A DNA stretch of 64,000 nucleotides from the NCBI GenBank assembly GCA_012842495.1, contig DUSS01000027.1:1-64000 (forward strand). The letters are read 5' to 3'. Positions 26,101 to 33,317 of this stretch are shown here, piece by piece (position 1 is the first letter of the stretch; each line of letters opens with the position of its first letter). The translations under genes and the position numbers were made by a program. The notes under the pieces are model-generated. The model ran no database searches, was not told where the DNA came from, and saw only the letters and a list, made by a program, of their open reading frames with translations. This stretch comes from Candidatus Fermentithermobacillaceae bacterium. Its GTDB lineage: Bacteria > Bacillota > Sulfobacillia > Fermentithermobacillales > DUSS01.

Positions 26101-26827
26101 GCTCAAAACGGTCTTTGACCCGGCGCAGGGTTTCAGCCACAAACTGAAAGCGCGGGCTGTCGAAAATGGCTTCCTGCACACCCGCCATGAAACGAAACCG
26201 GGTGAGCCGGCAAACCTCTCCGATTTCTCGCAAGAAGTTTAGGTCGAGGATCAGCTCCTGGTCCTTCCGAGTACGTAGGTAGTCCAGGAGTTCATCGACA
26301 ACCAGCAAGAGCCCGTGATCCGGGTAAACTTCCTGGAAAGCGTTCATCATCTCAATGAAAGGGTCTTTGTTGTTGGTAACTTTATCGGCTTCAGGAAAAC
26401 GGTATTTCACCCCGAGATTGGCCAGTTGTTCTTCCAGCTCGGCACAAATGATGTTCCTGAGGGACATCGTGGTGGAACCTATCTCGGTCCTAATAACCTT
26501 GAACTTGCCGGCGATAACCTCAGATTTTTTAGCCACGGCAGGATGCCGTATCTCCGTGACCAGGTCTGGATATTCGGCTATAGCTGAGAGCACCGACATT
26601 AAATGTGATTTACCGGTACCGTAGTTCCCAACAATTAAAATCCCCTTATTATCCTGGGGGTGGTCGTACTGGAGCTGTGGAAAGACAACTTCCGTAATCT
26701 GCTCGGCCATTCGTTCCGAGATCACATAGCTTTTTATCAGCTCACCGGCCCTGCTTTTGGCGTCAGCTTCCCGCAACTGCACTATAGTTTCCACCGGTTC
26801 AAAATGTATGAGGTCAGCGTATTTCAC
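23147..26827 (-). CDS. brxC: BREX large P-loop ATPase BrxC
   Basis: A 1226-residue ATPase. Walker A is VGNYGTGKSHLMS near residue 70 and the Walker B-like strand is LLLVVDELLDYL. The C-terminal third is coiled-coil rich and contains a CPYCNYR zinc-like motif. This is the standard size and make-up of BrxC (DUF6079 type in type 3 BREX). The GTG at 26827 preceded by GGTGGGG is preferred, leaving 31 bases after brxF; the longer open frame upstream would overlap brxF by 70 bases. BrxC is thought to be an ORC/Cdc6-like ATPase essential for BREX. Confidence 0.9.
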   Translation of the reverse strand: MKYADLIHFEPVETIVQLREADAKSRAGELIKSYVISERMAEQITEVVFPQLQYDHPQDNKGILIVGNYGTGKSHLMSVLSAIAEYPDLVTEIRHPAVAKKSEVIAGKFKVIRTEIGSTTMSLRNIICAELEEQLANLGVKYRFPEADKVTNNKDPFIEMMNAFQEVYPDHGLLLVVDELLDYLRTRKDQELILDLNFLREIGEVCRLTRFRFMAGVQEAIFDSPRFQFVAETLRRVKDRFEQIRIVREDIAYVVAQRLLRKDDRQKALIREHLQRFTKLYGTLAERMDEFVALFPVHPAYLETFERVYVAEKREVLKTISLAMKKLLDKEVPETDPGLIAYDSYWQNLKDNPSFRSDPDIREVIEKSQVLEYRVQQAFTRPQYKPVALRIIHALSVHRLTTGDAYAPIGATAEELRDDLCLYLPLPEEDAEFLKTTIESILREILRTVSGQFISFNQDNGQYYLDLKKDIDFDSLIEQKADTLTPNQLDRYYFKALARAMECPEATYVPNFQIWEHEIEWREKKATRLGYLFFGAPNERSTAHPPRDFYLYFLQPFDPPAFEDEKKPDEVFFRLVQRDEDFDRALKFFAGACEMASTASKGTRQVYENKANEQLKKIVEWLRNNITTAYEVTYRGASKKFVEWVKHSATPHASVRDLVNLVGSLCLAPYFQELAPEYPAFSILVTVKNRPQAAQEAIRWILGSIKTRPGAAVLDALELLDGDKLRPQNSRYARWILEQLDKKGPGQVLNRGEIIVDFRGVEFEPRFRLEPEWVVVTLASLIYSGDVTLSMLGKKIDASNLEELGKVPLEELIKFKHIERPKDLPLGPLQVLFEFLGLPPGLIVNQSTREEGVRQLQEAVDKLLERTAQAQQAIQQELSLWGISLFDEKKKTGLRDELASFKGFLESLRVFNTPGKLKNFRYSERDINKQKAYLATLKRVEELAGLANEIQPLLSYLGTAEAVLPADAGWTVKARERREELKGKLFGLDEASVPDLRRELVQVLLELKNSYIEAYLEAHTKARLNASLDQKKSGLLKDERLGKLSRLAGIELMPRAQLTDFQNRLAQLKTCFSLTREDLEKTPICPYCNYRPAQEQIKLSAEAVLRQLEEDLERLYEDWEKTLVANLEDPTVKENVYLLKPEQQKALEQVIKEQQLPYMVDASFIKAVQEVLSGMEKVSVTAADLKKALAQGGTPCTVSEFQQRFEDYIQSLTRGRDPQKVRIVLE

Positions 26828-26858
26828 CCGTATTTCCCCACCTTTTCCTGAAATCTCT

Positions 26859-27317
26859 TTACCCCAGAGGACAAATAAGGGCATCGATTTCATGATACTT
26901 TCTGTACTCCGGGTGATCCGGCTCGGCATAGATCAGCGCACCACCCTCGAATTTGCCGTTCCATGCGGCAACGATAGTTCGATTTCGGCTGACTTGTTGA
27001 AGTAAACGTAAAGGGTCCTGTTGAAGAACAGGATCAAAAAGTATTTCTGTGTTATCGAGAAGCAACGTATCCTTTCCCGTTTCGCCTATGATCGTCTCCA
27101 CTATTCTCGGCAGGCGTAACGTTCGCATTCTTGCGGGGTATTCCAGGAGTTTCTGGCTCAGCATAAGGCTCAGATTGATATAGGGATAACCCTCATCTTT
27201 TGCTATTTGAACAAGGATTTTGGTTTTTCCGGTTGCAGCTGACCCGACCAGTAAAACCAGTCGATGATACCTCGACCGGGCTGCTGCTATTTGTTTTTTG
27301 AGCTCATCTGTTTTCAT
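26859..27317 (-). CDS. brxF: BREX type 3 small ATPase BrxF
   Basis: A 152-residue P-loop ATPase, the first gene of the operon and diagnostic for type 3 BREX. Walker A is VGSAATGKTKIL near residue 27 and Walker B TLLLDNTEILF. The protein ends shortly after EIDALICPLG. ATG 27317 has GGGA 5 bases upstream. No clear -35/-10 pair was seen in the 50 bases before it; a broken AbrB-like gene lies directly upstream on the same strand. Confidence 0.88.
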   Translation of the reverse strand: MKTDELKKQIAAARSRYHRLVLLVGSAATGKTKILVQIAKDEGYPYINLSLMLSQKLLEYPARMRTLRLPRIVETIIGETGKDTLLLDNTEILFDPVLQQDPLRLLQQVSRNRTIVAAWNGKFEGGALIYAEPDHPEYRKYHEIDALICPLG

Positions 27318-27366
27318 GGCAATCCCAGCACCTGCCTATTTGTCCCCTTGATAACCACTAAAAGCA

Positions 27367-27540
27367 TCAGCTTTCAGTAGCTTCCCCAAACCTATCCTTC
27401 TTGCTCGCAGGAATAATTATCGCCTTCTCCAGGACGACCTTCCCATCGTCTTCGATTCTGAGAAGAACCCGGTCGCCCCCTTCTATTTAAAGAGCAGTCC
27501 GTATTTCTTTTGGCAACGTCATTTGACCTTTCGGTCCCAT
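27367..27540 (-). pseudogene. AbrB/SpoVT-like (MazE-type) antitoxin gene with in-frame stop
   Basis: The minus strand from ATG 27540 reads MGPKGQMTLPKEIRTAL, then TAA (27487-27489), then in the same frame IEGGDRVLLRIEDDGKVVLE and a TGA at 27367. This is a complete SpoVT-AbrB swapped-hairpin domain (G-Q-x-T-L-P-K-x-I-R ... G-D-x-V-x-x-x-x-x-x-G-K-V-x-L) of 57 residues, broken at codon 18, the usual position of the turn. Such domains act as antitoxins or transition-state regulators. No partner toxin is visible next to it. It lies 50 bases upstream of brxF and may be a relic of an addiction module or of an old operon regulator. Confidence 0.72.
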
Positions 27541-27765
27541 TTTGGGTGTAAGAATTTTCTTCTGGGCGGAGAACGCCTGTCAGAAAGTATGGAAAGCTGG
27601 ATATGGAGCTTCATTCGGCAGGAAAACATCAAAATCCTGTCAATAGACAAGCGTTCAAAATCTATTCATATCCATGCATTTAAGGAGAGACAAAGGGAAG
27701 GCGGGATTACGTTTCGCGCCACCGGGAACAGATCTTAAGTGAACTTTCCTGCTGCAACCTGGCGG

Positions 27766-27966
27766 CTAGGGTGGGAAATGTGCCGGACAATCTTTCTTCC
27801 CAACAGAAAGCACCTGATCAACCTTTTGATTGCAGAGATTAGCGTCTTCGGAAAGCGCGTCGGCATTAAAGCCAGGGTCCCCGACGCCGCGCCGGAAAAC
27901 ATAGAAGCCTTCGCCGTAGAAGGCAGTTTCCTCGATAGGTACGACACCGCACGGCGTCATCCCCAA
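27766..27966 (-). CDS. Uncertain small reading frame
   Basis: A 66-residue frame (MGMTPCGVVPIEETAFYG, then YVFRRGVGDPGFNADALSED) between oppF and the AbrB relic. Its text is protein-like, and the same frame stays open upstream to the oppF stop codon. However, the start is a TTG without a ribosome site, and other frames of this stretch are open too. It may be a remnant of a gene once joined downstream of oppF. No family is recognised. The rest of the gap to 27541 holds nothing else I can support. Confidence 0.25.
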   Translation of the reverse strand: MGMTPCGVVPIEETAFYGEGFYVFRRGVGDPGFNADALSEDANLCNQKVDQVLSVGKKDCPAHFPP

Positions 27967-27980
27967 TACAAGTAAGCCAG

Positions 27981-28037
27981 TGACTCTGTCGCCGCCTTTG
28001 CGACCGCCCGCCCCACCGAAGGAGCAACACGGGGATC
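27981..28037 (-). pseudogene. Malic-enzyme C-terminal fragment directly behind oppF
   Basis: On the minus strand, overlapping the oppF stop codon, a frame reads DPRVAPSVGRAVAKAATES. This matches the intact malic enzyme (DPRVAPSVARAVAKTAMDT) at 43155-44378 and a third copy at 46477-46617. By eye about three quarters of the bases match the third copy, with many synonymous differences. Neither the upstream part of the enzyme nor the final 25 residues are present, so it is a scrap, not a gene. Confidence 0.65.
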
Positions 28038-29025
28038 ACATAGCAAATCCCAGGTCAAGGTCACCTATTCTATGGCACGCCGCAAGATGTCCCGACCCGT
28101 AATCCCTGAGCTCGGGCTCTTCCACTCTGCACCGTTCCACGGCAAACTGACACCTGGGATGCAGGCGGCATCCCTGCGGCGGGTTGGTGAGACTCGGCGG
28201 ATCGCCCGTTAAAATGAAGCGCCGGCGATTTCTCATCTTCGGGTCCGGCGGAGGGGCGGCCATGAGTAATGCCAGCGAATACGGGTGAAGCGGCTCGCGG
28301 TAAAGGACGCCGGTCGAGGCCAGTTCCACGAGCTTCCCCAGGTACATAACCGCGATGCGGTCGCACAGGTACCGTACGACCGGCAAGTTATGGCTTATGA
28401 AAAGATACGTCAAGCTAAACCGCTGCTGCAGGTCCAGTAGAAGATTCAGCACCTGAGCTTGTACTGATACATCCAGCGCCGATGTGGGCTCATCCAGGAT
28501 CACAAATTCCGGCCTCAGGACGATCGCCCTGGCGATGCTCGCTCTCTGCTGCTGTCCTCCGCTGAGTTCGTGAGGAAACTTGTCCAGCACTTCCGTACCG
28601 AGGTTGACCAGTTCCGCAACCTCCCGGACACGATCCCGGGCTTCTTTCGCCGGAAGCCCCGCAAGCTGTAAGGGCCTCTGTATGGAAGCAGCGACGGTGA
28701 CCCTGGGATTGAGGGACGAAGCGGGATCCTGGAAGACGATCCCCATCCGGCGTCTCGCAAGCATGAGTTCGCGACCCGAAGCCCGGCAGATATCGATTCC
28801 GGAGAATTTGACCGAGCCACTTGTAACATTTACGAGCCTCGGGATAATCCGGGCAATAGTCGTCTTTCCGCTGCCGCTCTCCCCGACGATGCCGAAGGTC
28901 TCACCCCGTACAATAGACAGAGAGACGTCATCCACGGCGTGAACGAAACGCCTTCGTCGCCCCAGGATGCCGTCGCGTATGACAAAATGCTTTTTCACCC
29001 TCTCAAGCTCGACTAGCGCTTCCAA
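28036..29025 (-). CDS. oppF: Oligopeptide ABC transporter ATP-binding protein OppF
   Basis: A 329-residue nucleotide-binding subunit of a peptide importer. Walker A is VGESGSGKTT, the signature is ELSGGQQQRASIARA, Walker B is FVILDEPTSALD, and the C-terminus has the oligopeptide/dipeptide extension with a CRLHPRC and two further cysteines, the iron-sulfur-type Cys pattern seen in Opp/Dpp ATPases. The TTG start at 29025 overlaps the end of oppD and has GGAGG about 11 bases upstream. It is the last gene of the peptide-uptake operon. Confidence 0.93.
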   Translation of the reverse strand: MEALVELERVKKHFVIRDGILGRRRRFVHAVDDVSLSIVRGETFGIVGESGSGKTTIARIIPRLVNVTSGSVKFSGIDICRASGRELMLARRRMGIVFQDPASSLNPRVTVAASIQRPLQLAGLPAKEARDRVREVAELVNLGTEVLDKFPHELSGGQQQRASIARAIVLRPEFVILDEPTSALDVSVQAQVLNLLLDLQQRFSLTYLFISHNLPVVRYLCDRIAVMYLGKLVELASTGVLYREPLHPYSLALLMAAPPPDPKMRNRRRFILTGDPPSLTNPPQGCRLHPRCQFAVERCRVEEPELRDYGSGHLAACHRIGDLDLGFAM

Positions 29026-29996
29026 AAGGACTCACCTCCCACCAGGTGACACCGGACAGTGCGACCCGGATGGATCTCGAGCGTCTCTGGCTCCACCTTA
29101 CTGCAGATATCCAGTCTCCGCTGGCACCTGGGATGAAAAGGACACCCCGGAGGCAGGTTCGACAGGTTGGGAACGCCGCCCGGGATACTTTCCAGACGCA
29201 ACTCATTCTTGGGGCCTCTTGGAAGAGCTTTCAGCAGAAGCTGGGTATAGGGGTGAAGCGGCTTTTCGAACACCTCGGTTACATCGCCTGTTTCAACCAG
29301 TGCCCCGGCGTACATAACCCCAACCCTGTCTGCGATATCAGCCACTACTCCCAGGTCATGCGTGATGATGAGTAAAGACATCCGTTTCTCATGTCGAAGG
29401 TCGTCAAGCAGGTCCAGGATTTGAGCTTGAATGGTGACATCCAGAGCCGTTGTCGGTTCATCGGCGATGAGAAGCCTGGGGAACCTGGAAATCATCATCC
29501 CGATCATGACGCGCTGTCTCATACCCCCGCTAAGTTCGTGAGGGTAACTTCTGGCCCGGTCTTCCGGGTCCGGCAGCCTGACCTGCTTCAGAACGTTGAG
29601 CGCCGCCCGCCACGCCCTGTCGGGTGGGACCTTGTCGAGCATCACGGCTTCCTGGACCTGAAAGCCGGACCTGTAAACAGGGTTCAGAGCGACCAGAGGA
29701 TTCTGGAATATCATACTGATTTGCTTTCCCCGGTACTGTGTCATGGAACACTCGTCAAGGTCCAGAAGGTTCACCCCATCGAAAACGATCCTGCCTCCGG
29801 TTATCTCTCCGGGGCGCGGTACCAGCCTGAGTATGGAGAGAGCTGTCGTAGACTTGCCGCAGCCGGATTCGCCCACCAAAGCAAGAACCTCTCCCTCAGC
29901 AATATCAAAGGATACGCCGCGCACGGCGCGTACGGGCCCAGAGCTGGTGTCAAACTGTACCTCAAGACCTGACACCTCGAGCAGTTTGGCGGCCAT
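29013..29996 (-). CDS. oppD: Oligopeptide ABC transporter ATP-binding protein OppD
   Basis: A 327-residue partner ATPase of OppF. Walker A is VGESGCGKST, the signature is ELSGGMRQRVMIGM, Walker B is LLIADEPTTALD, and the C-terminal C-P-F-H-P-R-C extension is present. ATG 29996 follows GGGAGGGAG. It overlaps oppF by 13 bases and follows oppC by 17 bases, so the two ATPases and two permeases are one transcript. Confidence 0.94.
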   Translation of the reverse strand: MAAKLLEVSGLEVQFDTSSGPVRAVRGVSFDIAEGEVLALVGESGCGKSTTALSILRLVPRPGEITGGRIVFDGVNLLDLDECSMTQYRGKQISMIFQNPLVALNPVYRSGFQVQEAVMLDKVPPDRAWRAALNVLKQVRLPDPEDRARSYPHELSGGMRQRVMIGMMISRFPRLLIADEPTTALDVTIQAQILDLLDDLRHEKRMSLLIITHDLGVVADIADRVGVMYAGALVETGDVTEVFEKPLHPYTQLLLKALPRGPKNELRLESIPGGVPNLSNLPPGCPFHPRCQRRLDICSKVEPETLEIHPGRTVRCHLVGGESFWKR

Positions 29997-30013
29997 TCAA
30001 GCTCCCTCCCTCT

Positions 30014-30844
30014 TCATGTCCTCGGATCAAGGATGTCCCGCAATCCCTCGCCCATCAGATTGAATCCCACGGCTGTGTAAATGAGCGCCAGACCCGGAAA
30101 GATAGATATCCAGGGAGCTTTGCTCACGTAATTCACTCCTTCGCTCAAAATGAGCCCCCAGTCGGGAGAAGGAGGCTGAGAACCCAATCCGAGGAAGCTT
30201 AGCCCGGTAGTAGAAAGTATTGCTCCTGGAAGCTGAAGTGTGGTTAACACTATCACTATGCCAAGCGTATTGGGCAATATATACCGGACTATTATCGACA
30301 GGTCGCTTTCGCCCAAGGCCCTCGCAGCTTCCACAAAGGGCATGTTCTTTATAGACTGGGTCTTTGAGCGTACCATTCTTGCACACCCTGGCCAGCTTAC
30401 AAGGGCCGTCGATACGACGACTCTTTCGAGACTGGGTCCAAGCACCGTGACTATTGCCAGAGAAAGGACCACAGGTGGCATTGCCCAGGTAAGATCGGTG
30501 ATAAACGAGAGGATCATGTCGAGCTTCCCGCCGAAATACCCGGCCAGTAGACCTACTGAGACCCCTACGGAAATCTGAATGGCGACAACCATCAACCCTA
30601 TCTTGAGAGCTATCCTCGAACCGTAGATAATGCGGCTGAACAGGCACCTGCCAAACTCATCTGTTCCGAACAGATATGCCCGGCCTGGGGGTATAAAGGC
30701 CTTCTCGATGTTCATTTCGTCATATTTATGCGGCGCTATCCGGTCGGCAAAGACAGCAACCAGGAGCACCGTCAAAAAAAGCACCGTGCCTGTTATGAAC
30801 ATTCCGTTCTTTGCCGCCTTAAGATAGGTCCTTTTCCGGCTCAT
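30014..30844 (-). CDS. oppC: Peptide ABC transporter permease OppC
   Basis: A 276-residue inner-membrane permease with about six membrane segments. The N-terminal OppC segment ends in FGTDEFGRCLFSRIIYG, the standard OppC/DppC motif, and the EAA loop reads EAARALGESDLSIIVRYILPN. Its start overlaps the oppB stop (ATGA). With OppB it forms the transmembrane channel for peptides delivered by OppA. Confidence 0.94.
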   Translation of the reverse strand: MSRKRTYLKAAKNGMFITGTVLFLTVLLVAVFADRIAPHKYDEMNIEKAFIPPGRAYLFGTDEFGRCLFSRIIYGSRIALKIGLMVVAIQISVGVSVGLLAGYFGGKLDMILSFITDLTWAMPPVVLSLAIVTVLGPSLERVVVSTALVSWPGCARMVRSKTQSIKNMPFVEAARALGESDLSIIVRYILPNTLGIVIVLTTLQLPGAILSTTGLSFLGLGSQPPSPDWGLILSEGVNYVSKAPWISIFPGLALIYTAVGFNLMGEGLRDILDPRT

Positions 30845-31779
30845 TCTCGGGCCTCCTCGATCTCAACCCTGATGCGCGGGTCTAAAAGCCCGGCCACTAT
30901 GTCGCCAACTATATTGCAGACCACGGTAAGTGCGGTAATCATCACAAAGACGCCCTGGACGACGGGCAGGTCCTGACTTTGTATGGCGCCCCATACCAGA
31001 CGCCCCATGCCCGGCCAGGCGAATACGTTTTCTATGATGACAGAACCGCTTATCAACCACGGAAGATTCAGAAAAAAGCTCACTGTAACCGGTATAAGCG
31101 CGTTCCTCAAGATGTGGTATACCTGTACCGCACGGGCAGAAAGCCCCTTGGCGTGGGCCGTGAGCACGAAAGGCTCTCGCGCCGTATCGAGTACCTCGGA
31201 TCTGGTAACCCTCAAAGTACCGCCGATGCCGGGTAGCACCATGGTCATGAGGGGAAGTACAAGAGATGCTGGCCCCTGGAATCCGGATATCGGCAGCCAC
31301 CTCAGCTTTATCGCGAACACCATCATCAGCAAGATCGCAAACCAGTAACCGGGTATCATCATGAGCATAGTGGTTGCCATTACCAGTAGCCTATCGAGTT
31401 TTGTGCCCTGGCGAAGAGCCGCGATCAACCCGAGCGGCACCCCAATCAGGTACCTTACCACCATCGCGGTACCCGCCAGCAGCAAAGTGTATGGCAGGCG
31501 TGACGCTATCAGATAGCCCACCGGCTGCCCGGTCGCGATAGATGTGCCCATGTCACCCCTGAGCAGGTTTTTCATCCAGTACAGGTACTGCACGTAAGCT
31601 GGCTTATCCAGCCCCCATGCACGCTTGAGTTCCTCAATCCGGTGGGGGGGCAGCCGAGGGTCTGCAACCATGCGGATAGGATCACCGGGCATGAGTTGCA
31701 TGATAGAAAACAGGACGATGCTGGCCGAGATTATCACCAGCACGCCTACGGCCAACCTCTTCAGCACGTAGTTGAGCAC
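30841..31779 (-). CDS. oppB: Peptide ABC transporter permease OppB
   Basis: A 312-residue permease. The N-terminal helix is followed by MQLMPGDPIRMV, the classic OppB/DppB start. The GDMGTSIATGQPV loop and the EAA-like region TAHAKGLSARAVQVYHILRN are present. A GTG start follows GAGGTGGTG. It overlaps oppC by 4 bases, and the serine-hydrolase gene lies about 96 bases upstream in the same direction. Confidence 0.94.
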   Translation of the reverse strand: MLNYVLKRLAVGVLVIISASIVLFSIMQLMPGDPIRMVADPRLPPHRIEELKRAWGLDKPAYVQYLYWMKNLLRGDMGTSIATGQPVGYLIASRLPYTLLLAGTAMVVRYLIGVPLGLIAALRQGTKLDRLLVMATTMLMMIPGYWFAILLMMVFAIKLRWLPISGFQGPASLVLPLMTMVLPGIGGTLRVTRSEVLDTAREPFVLTAHAKGLSARAVQVYHILRNALIPVTVSFFLNLPWLISGSVIIENVFAWPGMGRLVWGAIQSQDLPVVQGVFVMITALTVVCNIVGDIVAGLLDPRIRVEIEEARE

Positions 31780-31875
31780 GAAACACCACCTCGAAGGATA
31801 GCGATCTCGGGCATGATCGCCTGCGGGTCGCGGGATTTTGGCCCACCCGCGTCAAGCAATTCGGTCAGACCTTAA

Positions 31876-33216
31876 TCAGACTTTGTCTAATTGCGTGATC
31901 CTTCCCACAGATTTGATCCGGACGCCCGCCACGGTTCCGGAATAATCCCGAACAAACTCGAGATAGCTATCGGTTGCCCTATCAGCGAGAAACAGGTCTC
32001 TCGAAAGCGGGACGAGTTCGTACAACCGGAGGCACCTTTCGTTCTGATACAGGGTGGCATTGAGCGCTTCGGACTCTTGGGAGAACTCGACCGCAAGCGC
32101 CATCGTCGAATCGCGAGGCTTGCCGCAGTACCGCCCTGCCTTTTCCATCAGATGCTCATGCGGCAAACTGGCAGGTACCAGGGGAACCATTTTGTCGCCC
32201 AGCATTTCTTCGGCAATCAACCCGAGTATCCGGTCAAGTCCTATGCCTGCGGCATTGGAGAGAAGCACTACCGTGAGTTCTTCATCCGTAAACCGGCTCA
32301 ACTGAGCGTTATACCCGAGGGTTGCCCCTCCGTGGTGAACCTCGCGGACGCCACGTCTTTCGCCGGTTATCTGGCCGAAACCGTATCTGGTTTCCGCTGG
32401 ATTTAGAGGGTTCCACGGTACCAGGGCTCCGGCTTTAACCTCCATGGGAAGCAGTTTGCTTGAAGACCAGGATTGCGCCCAGAGAAAGAGGTCGTCCACC
32501 GTGGAGATTACGTTCCCATCGGCCCAACCCACAACCTCTCGCGTATAGGGAGCGCGACGGAACTCGGTCTTGCTCTTGTACTCGTAACCGGCTGCCATGT
32601 TTTCGGGCATGAGAGCAGACTCCCCGACCAGGGTATTTCTCATCCCCAGGGGGTCAAAGATATTCTCCTTCATAAAACTGGCCAGGGATTTACCGGCCGC
32701 TTTCTCGATAATCGCTCCGAGAAGGACGTAATTTGAATTGCTGTACCGCCAGCGAGAACCGGGTTTGAATTCAAGCTCTTCGAGCGATCCAATCCAATCG
32801 ATGATATCCTCTTGGGAAAAAGACCTTCCCTCCTCGGTAACCGCTCTCCAGAACTCCTGCGTGAGATAATCGCTGAGACCCGACGTTTGCTGAAGAAGGC
32901 GTCTTATGGTTATCTGCCTGCTCCACTGCGGAAAATCCGGGAAAAACCTGGCGACTGGTTCATCGTAGCTTAAAAGACCTCTGTGCTTCAGCATCATGAC
33001 GCACATTCCAACAAACTGTTTCGTCACCGAACCAATGATGAACCGGTGGTCGGCGCGCAGGGGCGTTTTCGTCTCCACTTCGCTCAATCCATAAGCTTTT
33101 CGAACCAGTACCTTCGAGCCCCTACCTATGAGAACCGCTACGCCAGGCCCTTCGGAAGAGACGAATTGGGCTAGTATCTCGTCGACTCTTGTCTCCAGGC
33201 AACTTCGGGTTGTCAT
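31876..33216 (-). CDS. Serine hydrolase of the beta-lactamase / D-aminopeptidase (class C) family
   Basis: A 446-residue penicillin-recognising enzyme of the class C beta-lactamase/D-alanyl-peptidase fold. The nucleophile motif is S63-V-T-K66, the second motif Y158-S-N160, and the third HHGGATLGY. There is no signal peptide from the ATG at 33216 (GGAGGTGG upstream), so it is probably cytoplasmic; the longer upstream frame is not supported. Family members include D-aminopeptidases and esterases as well as beta-lactamases. Its place inside a peptide-uptake operon with a D-aminoacylase suggests it hydrolyses imported D-amino-acid-containing peptides (inference). A C-terminal lipocalin-like beta domain of about 100 residues is likely. 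Confidence 0.86.
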   Translation of the reverse strand: MTTRSCLETRVDEILAQFVSSEGPGVAVLIGRGSKVLVRKAYGLSEVETKTPLRADHRFIIGSVTKQFVGMCVMMLKHRGLLSYDEPVARFFPDFPQWSRQITIRRLLQQTSGLSDYLTQEFWRAVTEEGRSFSQEDIIDWIGSLEELEFKPGSRWRYSNSNYVLLGAIIEKAAGKSLASFMKENIFDPLGMRNTLVGESALMPENMAAGYEYKSKTEFRRAPYTREVVGWADGNVISTVDDLFLWAQSWSSSKLLPMEVKAGALVPWNPLNPAETRYGFGQITGERRGVREVHHGGATLGYNAQLSRFTDEELTVVLLSNAAGIGLDRILGLIAEEMLGDKMVPLVPASLPHEHLMEKAGRYCGKPRDSTMALAVEFSQESEALNATLYQNERCLRLYELVPLSRDLFLADRATDSYLEFVRDYSGTVAGVRIKSVGRITQLDKV

Positions 33217-33252
33217 CCAACCACCTCCGGGTGGTTCGAGGACCGAACGGTT

Positions 33253-33295
33253 CCCGGCTTCGCAGGTCTGTTCCGTATCTAACCGCGAAGCCGGG
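33253..33295 (-). terminator. Stable intercistronic hairpin after oppA
   Basis: CCCGGCTTCGC (33253-33263) pairs perfectly with GCGAAGCCGGG (33285-33295) over 11 base pairs with a 21-base loop. On the transcript it lies just after the oppA stop and before the serine-hydrolase gene, and it is not followed by a run of U. It is more likely an RNA-stability or partial attenuation element that keeps the binding protein more abundant than the downstream products than a full terminator. Confidence 0.55.
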
Positions 33296-33317
33296 CAAAT
33301 CCGCTGTCGTCCGGACC

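Noticed and set aside
26828-26929. Longer brxC start at 26929.
   Set aside because: It would overlap brxF by about 70 bases and lacks a ribosome site; GTG 26827 with GGTGGGG fits better.
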